Positions 1 to 11,987 are shown, numbered from the stretch's first letter. The stretch is DNA of 64,000 nt from Selaginella moellendorffii (GCF_000143415.4 NW_003314306.1:1375342-1439341); one strand, 5' to 3'. Notes: generated by a model from the sequence alone, not told the origin. A program made the numbers and translations.

Positions 1-1830
1 TTGGGTCTGTGCACATTAGCATATCAGAACATGATAGTTACTATAGTGGCTGAGGATGTGAAAGATCTGGGGGGAAAAGTGCTACAATGTGGTAATCAAG
101 GATGACAGAGCATGACACAAATTGCTGCAGGTGGATGCATATGCATAGCTAGAGTTTTAGTTATTCTTTAGAGCTTACCACAACAACTTCACACCTTAGA
201 AGAAACAAATGTTGCTTCCACCATTGGTGATTGTTAATTTTGATCTTCAAGGATTGGATATGGCATTGGTGGAGGATAAGATATTGGCAGCAATAATTGG
301 ATACATTCATAAGGATGGAAGGAATGCTGGTGGGATAGAGTCATAGTTAAAGTGAGAATCCCAAGGGAAATGTATATTCTATTTGAGGTTGAACTAAAGC
401 AAAGGAAGGGAGAAGAGTCAAGGAGGATCAGAGTCATTCTGCTCCCAAATCCAAACCTTTGCATCATCTGTTGAAGGACGGAACACATTGGAAAAAATTG
501 TCTGACCAAAAGAGCAAGCACGGAGGAGGTTCGGGAGCCAGTAGAGGAGCGACAAAAGGCAACCAGTAGGGTAGAAGGGAAGAAATGAGGAGCCAAAGCA
601 GAAAGAGAAATGAGGGAGAGATTAGCATCAAGTGGAGAAAGCAAGAAACCACGAACCAAAGGAAAAAAGGATGAGAGGCAAGGTGAACAATCAATAATGA
701 CCAAACAGGAAAAGGGGTAATTAGGATCATCCAGAGTCAAAGAATGGAGACATGAAGGACATAACATGGAGAGGCATAGGGACCTAGTCTAGCAATAGAG
801 ACAGTGCAGGATAAAGGAGAGGTACCTCCACAACAAGTAATGTAGGGAGTACCAGGGCAAATCCAAGGGCAATCACGATCAAAATCGGCAAAAATAGAGG
901 ACTTTGCAAAAGGGAACTATCTACTAAGTTTTACTCCCCCGAGATGTGCAGTATGTGAAGTAGAACTGTATGTAACTAGCACAAACCTCTAAAGTTTTTG
1001 GGGGAGTGGATTGAAAACAGAATTGGCTACGTGCCATAGGCAATTCTAATCGTGCCAGGGCAAGACATCGGGCAAACTCTAGAAGGTATACTAGCGTATA
1101 ATTTCAATTGGAATCCGTACAGGTTTTCGATCTAAGAAGATCATTTTATGGAGCAAGCACTGAACTGATTTAGGTTTCGTGGAACTGTGAGAATCCTATT
1201 TGCATGGCCACTCCTTCTATGGACTTGAAATATCGGTGCACCATTTAAAAAAGATTGAAATGGCATTTGATGCTGCACGAAAGTACTACAACCAAAGCAT
1301 TGAGAAAGTCAGACAAATGACAACAGTATGGTGGATAGTGAATGGAAATATGATATATATGGCAACTAAAGATCATGCTAAATGTGTTAGTTTTCATGTT
1401 GGCTTGGCTGGCTGACTACTACCATTCAAGGTTCCCAAGGAAAGTATAAGACCAGACATGTTAAAAGCAAATTTGATCCAAGTAATAAAAATGGATAAGA
1501 AAACAGCAATGATGGATCCAACAATAATGGAAGGTTTCATAGCTAGGTAGTATTGGTTTAGGTAACAAAAATTAAACTAGTTGGTCTAAGACTCAGTAGA
1601 ATGGAATTGGTAGGGGAAAAAGAAGGAAGAATTCTTTGTGTATGAGACAAAGTTGGGGAGACGACTTATTAGGCTGAGCATTGACTCATTACTGATAACA
1701 AGAATGAAACAAACTAATATATAATATATGATACAGCAGACTACACTAAAAGGGTTGTGGAAAGGAAGATGGGTGGCGAAGACAAAATACTTTATATGGT
1801 TGGTCATGCAAGATCATCTGCCATCTAAAC
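1..1830. other. No supportable gene; probable transposon-derived DNA
   Basis: No open frame here looks like a conserved protein. Short frames occur on both strands but are low in complexity or interrupted. The segment lies directly upstream of a decayed LINE C-terminus on the plus strand, so it may be the eroded body of that element. That is an inference from position only. Confidence 0.4.
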
Positions 1831-1833
1831 AAA

Positions 1834-2280
1834 ATATACATCTCCTAGACCAGTCATGTGATAAATGTGGGGCAAGGGAGACATAAAGGCACATACTTTA
1901 GGAATGTGAGAGCGCACAAGATGTATAGAGAGGCACATGCTAGTTGTTGCAACAACATTCCCAAAGACAAGTGTGCCTCACATATGAAGCAACAATGTGG
2001 GGTGAAGCTGCTGAGAGAATGTGAAATGGAACAAACTCTTGGAAATGGTCCTCAACAAGGGAAGGGGTACCATGGTTTAACCAACTCAACATGATGAGAA
2101 CAGACACAAAGGAGTATCCTTAGAGTTAGTAGACTTGCTGTGAGGAATTACATTGTGGGAAGTTTGGAAAGCCAGGTGCAACAAAATTTTCAACGACAAA
2201 CATGAAGGGCCAAAGATGGTGGCATCACGAGTATGGACTAGAATGATTACTACAATAGCAGCTCATGTCCTATAATTGGA
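1834..2280 (+). pseudogene. LINE (non-LTR retrotransposon) C-terminal remnant with zf-RVT motif
   Basis: Around 1857-1935 one frame reads CDKCGARET, a stop, RHIL, a stop, then ECESAQDV. This matches the C-x2-C...H-x4-C pattern of the reverse-transcriptase zinc-binding domain (zf-RVT) at the end of plant LINE ORF2. About 220 bp later, from 2156 in another frame, WEVWKARCNKIFNDK and VWTRMITTIAAHVL resemble the usual LINE tail after zf-RVT. Several stops could be TGG-to-TAG changes, as expected from decay of methylated cytosines. The two parts are out of frame, so this is a dead fragment. The reverse transcriptase and endonuclease domains were not found upstream. The family call rests on motif pattern only. 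Confidence 0.55.
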
Positions 2281-2794
2281 AAGGAGAGGAAGGTGAAATG
2301 GTCCAGAAAAAGCTAAGAAAGAAGCATAGATCTAGCAATTTTTGCGGAAGCAAAGGGAGGCAAGTACTTAGGAATGGATGTGGACACCACTAAACGAATG
2401 GTTCTGGGTAACACATTTGAGCAAACCTTCAAGATCCAATTCACAAGCAACTCCCCTCTCCATAGGTACTTCTATAGTAGGCCCCTTTAAGTAAAGGTTC
2501 TTTACTGGTTTCATGCCCAATGAAGCTATACCCAATTTTTGGTGTTTTGTGTGAGAAACAAATCTTTAAGCCCTAAAGTGGAGTAGAAAGGGTGCCATAT
2601 AGTAGTGGTCAAAGTGGAAGTCTAACAAATGTAATCTGTTTAGATTAAAGGCTTTAATTTGGAAAGTCAAAAGTGGGAGTGGAACTCCAAATGAAGTGCT
2701 TGAAGGATGAGCACAAAGCAATTGATGAATGAGTTTTTAAAAAGGGACACAAGAAAGACTGACACATGGCAAGTGTCGTGACATATGAAAGTGT

Positions 2795-3085
2795 CAGAAA
2801 TGAGTCCAAAAAAGAGTCTAAAATGGAGTCCAAGAAGGAGTCCAAGAAAGAGTCCAAGATGGAGTTTGATATGGACCCAAGATGGATCCAATATGGAGTC
2901 CAAGATGGATCCAAAATGGACTTGAGATGGAGTTTGAGATGAATTCGAGATGGAGTCTGAGATGGACTTGAGATGGAGTCTAAGGTCAAGTCCAAGGTCG
3001 AGGTTGAGACCGAATCCGAGTCTAAGACCGAGATCGAGACCAAGACCGAGTCCGAGTCCAAGTTCGAGTTCAAGTCCGAGTTTGA
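2795..3085. repeat. Degenerate 12-bp minisatellite (GAGTCCAAGATG-like)
   Basis: A purine-rich array built from imperfect 12-bp units of the type GAGTCCAAGATG or GAGTCCAAGAAG. It drifts through GAGATGGAGTTT forms to GAGACCGAATCC forms at the right end. Because the unit length is a multiple of three, both strands stay open over much of it and give artificial Ser/Asp- or Arg/Ser-rich frames. I do not regard those as genes. Confidence 0.75.
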
Positions 3086-3089
3086 GGGT

Positions 3090-4370
3090 GAAAGCCCAAA
3101 GTGATCATCTCCTAAACCCTAAGGGGTTTGAAAATATAGTAAGGGGAAGACTTTAATGGAGCTAATTTAGTGAGAAAAGGCTAGTGTGATCAAGGAAGGC
3201 TATACCCATGTGTTAGGTGATGATATATCCATTAAAGAGTTCAAGACTAGAGTGAACATGGATAGACAAACAGAAGAGCTTAGTGAAGTGTTCAAAAGCC
3301 GACTTTAGCTCCCCCAAGAGATCAAATGGTTGATGCTCCCAATCCAAGTGTGAGTGGCATTACTTACTTGGATACTTGGTGTGGCTCATCAGAACCTTGC
3401 TCTAACCATATGGCTAAGACACCCAAAGGTGGAAGGTGGGGAGAGTACCCACAAGGCTCACATAGGGCTATAGTGTTTCAAAATGACTTCCAAAAGTCCT
3501 TGACTGTGAAAAGAAGGAGGAATAGTTTTCTTGTGTAGTGACTAAAGATACAGTCACATGGTGAGGAAGTCCCAAAAGTCAGTAGGACTTAGTGGTTAGG
3601 CCTTTGGGCCTTGATCTAGTAGTAGTGTTGGCGAACACAGCCGTGGATGAAGACTTGGTGGGAACGGAAGAAGAGACATTGAGGAAGGGTGTTCCCTATG
3701 TCTTTAAGCATCCTATGGATGTTAAGATGTAGTCATAAGATAACCACTCATGGATAGATGGCCTAGTTTTTTAGAGACGGGATTGTGATGCAGGTGGTCT
3801 TGGACCACCAGTATGACAAAGGTGAATGAGCATGGCCTTAGCATAATAGGTTAATATATCGATGGTACCTTTGGGTGTCGGTCATGGGATCGGACATGTG
3901 GAGCATTTAGACCAAGTGCAAAGGCTAAATGGCATAAATGCCATTTACAGAGCTAGCATGTCCCCAAGTCGGGAATAAAACTTATGGAGGTTGTGAGTGA
4001 AACTCCTTCAAGTGGTTAAAGGTGTGGTTAAGTGACTAAAGTAGAATAAAAAATTTAGTCACTTTCATATTATGCTAGTTCTCACAATTCTTAACTCACA
4101 ATCTCAAAATATCTATAACCATCACATCACAAATCATGTAGGTTTAAAAATTCTTAGCTCATAATTCAAGCAATTTATAGTGGAAGGCAAATGGTTAGCA
4201 TGAGAAGTAAACCTCTATCATCTTTAACAACCATGCCCCCACCAAAAACCACACTATAGACAAAAATTAATCAATTGGTGTGTATTACATTAAGCCAAAA
4301 AGTCTCCACTAGCGGTATCAAATAGAGTTTGAGGTTTTCCATATAAATCCACAAACATTTAGAGAAGTGT
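3090..4370. other. No supportable gene
   Basis: Only short interrupted frames are present, with no protein motif I recognise. A patch near 3300-3530 has a mixed coding-like composition but no recognisable domain. The segment lies between a minisatellite and a dead Harbinger transposase and is probably degraded repeat DNA. Confidence 0.35.
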
Positions 4371-4379
4371 TTTGGGTTT

Positions 4380-4860
4380 TAATAGCTACATTCACTTTTT
4401 TTTGTGATGAGCTTGCTCTAAAATTGGCTAAGAGGCCTCCTCCAGGTTTAGCAAAAATACCAAGGCAACACTTACCTATTTCAAAACAAGTAACTATTGC
4501 TTTAAAATGCTTGACATCTAAAGATATGTAGTGAATGATTAATGATGCATTTAGAGTGGTTTCATGCACTACTCAAGTTTGTCTACACCATTTTAGAAAA
4601 ACATTTCTTAAGCATGAAGGATTAATGATCCATTAGCCGAATGAGGAGGGAATGAAATTATAGTAAGATTTTAGAGATTGCATCAATTCCCAAATTGTTG
4701 TGGTGCAATGGATTGCACTCATATTGCAATTAAACTCCCAAGATCAGAAGACACAACAGATTGGTATGCTGGGCAAAAATGTATTACTCGATGGTAGTTC
4801 AAGCTGTGGTAGATAGTAAGACTTCATTCTTTGTTGCAGAGCATCTTGGAGTATAGAGAT
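4380..4860 (+). pseudogene. PIF/Harbinger (HARBI1-like) DDE transposase remnant
   Basis: In one plus-strand frame the region near 4696-4780 reads CCGAMDCTHIAIKLP followed by TDWYAGQK. This matches the first catalytic block of PIF/Harbinger transposases, where the Asp of the D-C-T-H motif is an active-site residue. After a frameshift, YSMVVQAVVDSKTSFF at about 4787-4840 matches the second block. Upstream (4380-4560) a piece containing PISKQVTIALKCL resembles the helix-turn-helix part of the same proteins. In-frame stops and at least one frameshift make it inactive. Terminal inverted repeats and the companion Myb-like protein were not located. This is a family-level call from motifs. Confidence 0.6.
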
Positions 4861-5439
4861 TCTTGGAATATTCCTTTTAAGAATATTTTAAGTATAAGAG
4901 AATATTCTATATGGGTATATACCTTTCTTTCCTGCAATTTTATGGCACCACAAGGGCATGAGTATATTGAGTTTTTGGCTATAGTGAATTCCTTTATTAG
5001 CTTTCTTTAGGTTTTGGGACTCATGACTAAAAAGTCTTGTTCTTATGTCCTAGTTTTTTGTTTTTCAGCAAATTGAGTAGATGGGATTGTAGATCTCATC
5101 CTTTTCTATTTTCTGGCATCACAAATTTATAGACTTGGCATAGGAATTGTGACATGCAAGGAGATTTAAGATGCATGCTAACAAGACTATGTTTGGTGGA
5201 GGTGTACTTTCTCTACAAGTGACCTTTTTCTTGGATATTTTTGGCACTTAGTAGCCTTACTCCTATGGTTTCTAGTAAACTCTTTCTTAATTGATTTGGT
5301 TCATTCTCTTGCAACTTCTCATCGTTTTTTGACTGTTGAGGGTTTGAGTGGTTCTTTTTTTTTGTTTTGCAGTTTTTAAAAGAATTTTCTTGGATCTTTT
5401 TCTTCATTCCTAGAAGAAACCTCACAAGAGATTTCTTTT
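4861..5439. other. No supportable gene
   Basis: AT-rich sequence downstream of the Harbinger remnant, with short interrupted frames only. A 70-codon minus-strand frame at 5213-5425 is lysine- and asparagine-rich by composition and shows no domain. Confidence 0.35.
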
Positions 5440-5935
5440 GAGTCCTGTCTCATGAATTTTGGTGCTGTGTGTCAAGAGATCTAGCATTATTTCTCTTCTT
5501 GTTTTATCTACAAGAAGTTTGAAGCTTTCTCGCCTCTTTTCTGCTCCAATTTTCTAAAATTTGTTTTGACAAAGAGGTAGAGCAAGCAAATAGCTTTTCA
5601 AAGTATCCATTCTCATGAATTTTGGTGCTGTGTGTTGAGAGATCTAGGATCGTTTCTCTTCTTGTGTTGTCTATGTGGATTTTGCCTCTTTTCTGCTCAA
5701 ATTTTCTGAAATTTGTTTTGTTGAAGAAGTATATCAGGCAAATAGCTTTCCAAAGAATCCTGTCTCATGAATTTTTGTGCTGTGTGTCAAGAGATCTAGT
5801 GTCATTTCTCTTCTTGCATTATATATATGGACATTTTTTTTAGAGCTTTCTTGCCTCTTTTGTGTTCAGATTTTTCGAGTCCAAGAGCTAGGGTAGGTCA
5901 AGGGCTTTTCAACGAGTCCTGTGTTGCCCATTTTC
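5440..5935. repeat. About 155-bp direct repeat, three units plus a partial
   Basis: Three head-to-tail units begin near 5449, 5610 and 5762. Each opens with a block containing TCTCATGAATTTTGGTGCTG, then an AGAGATCTAG block, then TTTCTCTTCTT, and ends with a segment containing CAAATAGCTTTC. A partial fourth unit starts near 5915 (AGTCCTGTGTTG). The units differ by substitutions and small indels, so the array is not recent. No coding function is apparent. Confidence 0.65.
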
Positions 5936-7985
5936 ATCACTTCTAACTCAAGCCTTCCAATTTCCATACTTGTTCTTATTTATTTCAAGAGTGTGGAGAA
6001 GTTTTCTTGGTGAATAGCTTTTGTTTATTTCAAGAGTTGAATGGTTGGTTACTGGAGCTTGGGACATTCTAGATGTATTTGTTTAGACAAAATTATGTTG
6101 TAGCTAAATATTTCTTTGGTTTGTGGCATAACTTGGCATTTGCCACTGTTGGGCATCTACAGTTCATGTCTATGTGAATAACTCTTTAGAGTATATGACA
6201 TAAACTATTCCCTTATTCCAAGTTCAAGAGCAATTCTCCTAATTGTGGCATGAGCTAGAGTTTTAGAAATGCATCTCAAATAGTGAGTTTTCTTCCTTAG
6301 TTATAGATTTCAAGAGTGGGCATTTGGATCTCACCATAAAGCATCCAACAATCCATTTTCTCTAACATGCTATGGATCTACCTATGTTTGATCATACTTC
6401 AATGTTTCTCCCACAAGACCATATTGATAATTTTGCCTAGTATTGCACTTCTAATTTTATCTTGACTGATGCAGCACAATGCTTAGAGTTCATAAGATCA
6501 ATGGTAGAGAAAGCACAAGCTTAGGTGAGAGCATTGGCAAAGGATGAGTGTAAGGACTTCCCCATATTACTTGCTTCTTTTCGTATGAGATCAAGAAGAG
6601 CCCACATCAGCTACTTTATAAGCTTTTCCTTTTGCGATTCAAGGAAGGAGAAGCAGAGGAGGTAACGAAGGAGGAGAATTTGGCTATCTCTGCTTGCGTG
6701 ACCAGACTCAAGCTAAGGATTCAACAAAAGGTGGCCAACCAACACCATTCCAAGTGTAACGATGTATATGACCCTCTTTAAGCCAACTAGAAAAAAGAGG
6801 TAATTGGATGTAGCTAACTAAAAAGGGGCAATTAGATGCTTCATAAAAGAAAATATATATGCATGGATGCCTAATATGTATGATTTTAAATTTAGGGGTA
6901 AGAATATACTTTATTTAAAGATATATTATATTTTAAGTAGCCACTAATCAATGAGAATCAAACCCATGCCATTTTATTTGATACCACATATAATGCACTT
7001 TATTTCTCTCCCTTTAAGCTAACTAAAAAAAGGGTAATTGCTTAATGAAAAAGCCTTTAGTGGCTATTTTATCCCTATTTATCCTCCATCCAAGGATCCA
7101 CGATAGCAGTATATCTAAATTTCATCCCATGATCACATATGTTATAAAGATCAAGAAGGATTTGATGCAAGAGTTAGAAATTTTCAATATGACAAAGATG
7201 CTTGGACCATCTCTTAATATGGCAATGTATGCCATCTCTAGGACATAACCACCTGCCCCTACTTCAACACCCTCTATTACTACAATAATAACTGTAAGAG
7301 TGGCTTCTAGAGGAACTTCGTGCTTTTAGGGTACAAGCCTTTTCTCATAGGCCACCTTATTACTACTCATATTGCAATTCCCAAACTCACAATAATGATC
7401 ATTGCTAGAAGCTACACCAAAAGTAGCATCCCAGGAAGCAACAGCAAGCTATGACAAAGCCACTAGCGGACAACTCAAGCCTCTAGGCAGATGGTTACAA
7501 AACTGCATTGCAACAAAAAGCCATCGAAGCTCCACCACAACAAGATTGTGGCAAGGCTTTTGCATAAGTAGAAACTATAATGGAGGAGACCATTGTAGCT
7601 ATGATTTATGGCAGGAAGAAGAAGATCCTAGCTGCTATTGAACTTGATCATGCACCAATATCACCATCTCCACTTACAGCGGTGCACTTGGCCTTCCCAT
7701 GGGCATCTACAGTAGCATCTTCAATTCCAACTATTGCTTCTCAACTAGGAGGAGTCTCACCTAGCAATTTACAATAAAGTGTTTCTCTTTCTCAAAACAC
7801 TATAGCCACACTCCTAGCACACTTTTTGGAGCAGATTCATGCACTTCAACTCCAGATCTCTCTTGGCGACTTGCTTCAGTGCATTCAAGGCTTTGTTGAC
7901 CAATGGACTAATTTTCTAGACTTTAACCCAACTCTAGTGCTTCTCCAGCACCAGGTGTAGCTTGTTGATTGTCCAGTTCAGCTGG
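5936..7985. other. No supportable gene; scattered short frames
   Basis: Nothing with a recognisable domain. Frames at 7402-7777 are Ala/Ser/Thr-rich and lie just upstream of a retropepsin-like region, so they could be eroded gag. I cannot show that. Confidence 0.3.
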
Positions 7986-7989
7986 ATCC

Positions 7990-8650
7990 AAGTCCTTTTC
8001 TCACACCAATTACAATTGCCAAGTCAATGATTGACAGAGTGCTCTTGAACTTTGGTTCTAGGAGCAACATCATTTCTTTACACCTTATGCATCAACTGGA
8101 TATAGAGATCTCATCCACTACAGCAATCACTCTCAAGACATTTGCTGACCACATGGTCATCCCAGCAGGTATTTGCAGAGGTGTACTCATTTTAGTCCAA
8201 GGTGTGGATCTTGTGCTTGATTGCTTGGTGGTTGATTATGGGGCTATTGGAGCTTCATATGGCAGTGACCATGTCATCCTTGGCTGGTCTTGGCATGAAG
8301 CAGTGGACTGTGACACATGTTGGCACTTGGGAACAATGACTATCTTAAATGGAAAACATTCTGCAACTCTTCTCAATGAGCGTGGGAGAAGACTTTAGGC
8401 TGAGCAAAAGGTGGTAAGTATGGTGGAGGCACAGAAATATGATGATCTACTTGTGGTTTTCCCGGAGCTTCTTTATGATAAGAGCTTGCCCGAGCTGAAA
8501 GTTTATGATTACCTAGGGCAAAAGCATTCTTGGAGAGATGGGGAGGACTCCATATTAGAGCCTCCAGGTCAATCACATATGCAATTGGATGCTCCTTTGT
8601 CACAGATTACTGCACAGTTGCTGAAGACCATGGTGATGCAACAGCATTGA
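7990..8650 (+). pseudogene. Retroelement aspartic-protease-like (retropepsin) remnant
   Basis: A 123-codon plus-strand frame (8027-8398) contains LLNFGSRSNII, which aligns with the DSGA-x-x-NFI active-site loop of plant Ty3/gypsy retropepsins, but with the catalytic Asp replaced by Asn. Further on, HVILGWSWHEAVDCDT resembles the LLG-x-x-WL segment that follows in these proteases. The open frame stops at 8398 and the next frame (8411-8650) is offset. Reverse transcriptase motifs are not visible nearby. An old degenerate pol fragment is the best reading; a diverged domesticated protease is less likely given the lost Asp. Confidence 0.4.
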
Positions 8651-9849
8651 TTTCTTTCACACTGATTAGATGACATTAGCTCCCATATATATTCATCTAT
8701 TCAATAAGTTGGCAAAGATTCAAAAGATTCCCCAAATGCCCACTGTAAAGGATTTGGAGACAGCAACTGATTCGGGCATGCTTTTGCTTTCACAGCCAGT
8801 AGAGGAGCTTCAGAGTACTCATGTTGAGGTTATATCACCCCTGGAGCAGCCAAAGCACAGGGAAATTGTGGAGGAAAGCATAGTGGAGCTTCTTGTGGAC
8901 ACCTCTTCTTTGTGGGAGAGTTTGGAGAGTATAACCTCTTTATTTGAGGTTAAACTCATGTGGAGGAGGCTGTTGCAAGTCCCTAGGCTGAGTGCACAAT
9001 GCTACTTTTGGGAGACAACAATCTTCTATTATTGCTAGCATTTGAAGCCACAGCAAAGTTTTCATTGGAGGCTTTCTTTGGCCAATTGTGAAGGTAATGT
9101 ATCCACCCTATTGAGATCTCTTGTGCACTAATATGTGACTTTCAAGTACTTTTCTAAGCTCCATGTACTTTATCATGGATGCTTGACATGAGTTTTTTTC
9201 CATCCCAAATGGCAAATTCTCCTTCTATGCTTCTGTGCAAAACCCAGATTCTACAAGGTGGCATTTGCAAGATTCCAGCATGTTTTTCCTACTTGGACTT
9301 GGAGCAACGACTTTTTTTAGCCAAACTCAACTCTAGATCATGGCCATCCACAGTCAATCAAAGCACCTCATTTATTCGATGGCTTCACAGTGACAAAGGT
9401 GCTAGACACAAACACTTTGCAGCTTTCTCACAACTTCAGTGCATTTTTAGTAGGACTCCTGGACATTAGAGATTCTCTTAACACTCTTTACATAGCATGA
9501 AAGGGAGAGCATTGATTCTTCAGCTTTGACCTTTCCACTTGGCTTCTAGCGCAGCTTTTGGTGGCATCACCACTTTGTATAACCCTCAGACTTCTATGGG
9601 CATCAATGGCTTTCTTTGCACCCACAGCCGTGAGCTTCTCCAGATGAACTGTCCGAAAGAGGTGTGCCTGGAAACCAGCCTCAATCCCAAACGAAGTTTT
9701 AGGGTAAGTTTGTGAGACCGTCACCCCGAGCGCGTTCCTGACCACAATCATCTGCTGCTCCTGTCATTCTGCCGCTGGAGCTCCGACGCGGTCTAGAAGA
9801 GCTCCGAGAGCTTCATCGTCAGCCTGCTCTTGGAGAGGATCTCGCCATC
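8651..9849. other. No supportable gene
   Basis: Short frames at 8670-9038, 9179-9469 (+) and 9488-9751 (-) have no recognisable domain. The segment lies between retroelement debris and the start of the duplicated block. Confidence 0.3.
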
Positions 9850-10016
9850 GCCCTACCATCACGAACGCTCCAAGTTCCGTTGGCCAAGTTTCTTTCGTGC
9901 CCAAGAAAAGGCCTCAATTGCAACATACAGGAACGTCCCCAAGCCCGTGTAAATGCAATCGCTCACTCGTTTCCACGTCCTGGAGAAAGTGGAAGGGCCT
10001 GCTCAGTTAATAGTGT
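9850..10016 (-). repeat. Inverted copy of the carbonic anhydrase upstream region
   Basis: This segment is close to the reverse complement of 15,254-15,420, which lies a few hundred bases upstream of the intact carbonic anhydrase gene. It contains the short GATGGTA stretch that copy A keeps and copy B lacks, so it derives from an A-like version. It lies just outside the left edge of copy A and in the opposite orientation. Confidence 0.75.
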
Positions 10017-10259
10017 GGAAAAATTTTCCATCATAGAGAAAGAATGACTCTCAATTCAGGAATGCAAACTTTCAAGACTCAACCAACTTCCTCTTACCTA
10101 CAACTTTACATAGGTTCACCTCAACACAAATTCTCAAGACCCATAGTATACTTAAGCTTTGAACATCATGCCCATATTTCTGATATCCAACATTGACATC
10201 CGCAAAAATGCAAAATGAACATCTAAGGCCCCTCTGAGAATGTCATTCTCACCATCCCG

Positions 10260-11113
10260 GCCCCTCAACACGCTCCACGAAAAAAAACATCGATTACCTT
10301 AGCAGATCACTCGTAACCATGCGTCCTCCAGCAAATGCTGCGACCAGCATCAGCAAAAATTCCACCCCTTCAACAAAATTTCAAGCAGAAGATTTGGGCC
10401 GTTCAACCAATACATTAATTTCAGCGCCACATCTGGGCCGTTCATCCAGCATCAATCCGAAACGCTCAACTCCAACCACCTCAAAGAATCTGGACGGACC
10501 ATGCCACTTGCTTGAGGAGGCATGGTTGCGTGTTCTGTGAGTGATCGGCAAAGATAGTTGATGTTTTCCTTCGTGGAGCATGTCGAGGGGGTCGGGGCGG
10601 TGAGGTATAACGTTCTCAGCTGGTGGAGAAACCGAGTCCTGGGTGAGCAGCTACGTTTTCCTTTGGAGATGTTGAGTTGTTGGTGAGAAGTTGTCGGTTT
10701 TGGGGCTGATTCGAGTGGATCCAGGTGCTGGGGTGAGTGTGGAAGCTGGTGTGAGTTGTCTTCATTGTTGCTCATGATGAGATGCTCTCAGAGCAGCATC
10801 TTTCGAGCTGGATTCGCTGGTGTGTTGCATGTGAGGCGGCAGCGAAGTAGAGTTGAATCATTGGAGTGTTTGTTGCTGGAGCTGGTGTTGCTAGAGTGAG
10901 CTGAGCCTGATTGCTGAGATGCTGGCTTCGGTTTCTTGCTGGGAGTTTCTCCTTCTGATCCTGACTGATCCTTGGAGCTGTTGCTTTGTTCTTCAGAGTT
11001 TGTTTGGGTTGTCCCAAAGGGTTTGGGATTTGGATCAGAAATGTCTGTGGTGAGCTTGCTGATGGACATGTACTCCAGATGTAGTGGGCTCTCAAGTTGA
11101 GAACAATCGACAC
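10260..11113 (-). pseudogene. Gag-like retroelement protein remnant in a palindromic element (copy A)
   Basis: The minus-strand frame at 10,772-11,113 and the overlapping one at 10,788-11,069 encode a polar Ser/Gln/Lys-rich tail including TTQTNSEEQSNSSKDQSGSE and SAHSSNTSSSNKHSNDS. The same tail occurs at 20,974-21,264 (+) and 21,951-22,232 (-). At 20,447-20,986 it follows a folded-looking region, so these are probably three copies of one element's protein end. The left part (10,260-10,330) is the opposite arm of a foldback, and 10,330-10,550 is the loop. No domain name can be given with confidence; a gag-like function is inferred from repetition and setting. Confidence 0.45.
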
Positions 11114-11342
11114 TGAGATATGATGCTATGAAACGCTGTGATATAGGGATATGTGGAGTCTGGGGATGATGAGTCGGCTCTAGAGCTGTTTAGCAGGATG
11201 GAGGCTAGCACAAAGGGACTTACATTGCCGTTTCAATGACATGCTTGAGCTTGGGAGCCGAAGAGGAAGCAACAGGTACGATGGAAAGCTTGTCTATATG
11301 GCTCGTCACCATCAGGCTTGCAAGTGTGGGTTTTAAGTCGGA

Positions 11343-11987
11343 CAAATTTGGGAAGAAATGCACAATACAGCACCCCTCACTCTTACGTGGTTGCCCCTTT
11401 TCCTCCGTGGCGCGCTTAGTCACGCCCAGCTCTGCACCCTAAATGTTTAACGTTAAACTTTAATTAGTAGATACTGTTAACGGATATGTTAAGGACTATA
11501 ATTTTATAATTAGCCAGTGAATGAACGGCTATAATTTATAAGTATATAACCTACGATTGGTTTAGGTTTTTCCTCATTGTGTTTTATGTTTGTGCTCCTT
11601 ATATTTTCTTTCTTATTTTATTCATTCTCTTTAGTATTATGGTTAGACTAATTGCTTTGCTTATTTTATTCATTCTCTTTAGTATTGGAATATTCTTTTA
11701 GTTTTTGTATTACTGTTGGTCTTCTTCCACAAGAGAGAGAAAGGAAGCTACATTTAATATTCTATGTAGTCATATTAAGCTATACAATCAAGATAATGCT
11801 GTTATAGTAGAATAAATAATATATTTGATTTTGTACTTTTAAATACTTAAAAATAGTTGAAAATAATATACAGTAATGAGGTGGCATGTGCATGTAAGCA
11901 ATGAGGTGGCATGCAAATCCAAATAAGCAAACGGGGCCCACCCTAAATAAAGGGGGGTGCTGTATTATGCATTCTACCCCAAATTTG
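11343..11987. mobile_element. 629-bp TIR DNA transposon (MITE-like) with 8-bp TSD CAAATTTG
   Basis: The element spans 11,351-11,979. Its left end reads GGAAGAAATGCACAATACAG and its right end, read inwards on the other strand, is GGGTAGAATGCATAATACAG. Both continue into CACCCC, giving terminal inverted repeats of about 26 bp with a few mismatches. It is flanked by perfect direct copies of CAAATTTG (11,343-11,350 and 11,980-11,987). Copy B, at about 22,505-22,515, has one CAAATTTG and no insert, which is the precise empty site. An 8-bp duplication fits the hAT superfamily by length, but no transposase is encoded, so the superfamily is tentative. The interior is AT-rich. Confidence 0.85.

Noticed and set aside
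234-767. 177-codon minus-strand open frame
   Set aside because: Composition is Ser/Leu/Phe-rich with no domain, it overlaps another unrelated frame, and the region upstream of the LINE remnant looks degraded. Chance frame.
2654-3073. 139-codon minus-strand frame rich in Asp and Ser
   Set aside because: Entirely explained by the 12-bp minisatellite, whose unit length preserves frame.
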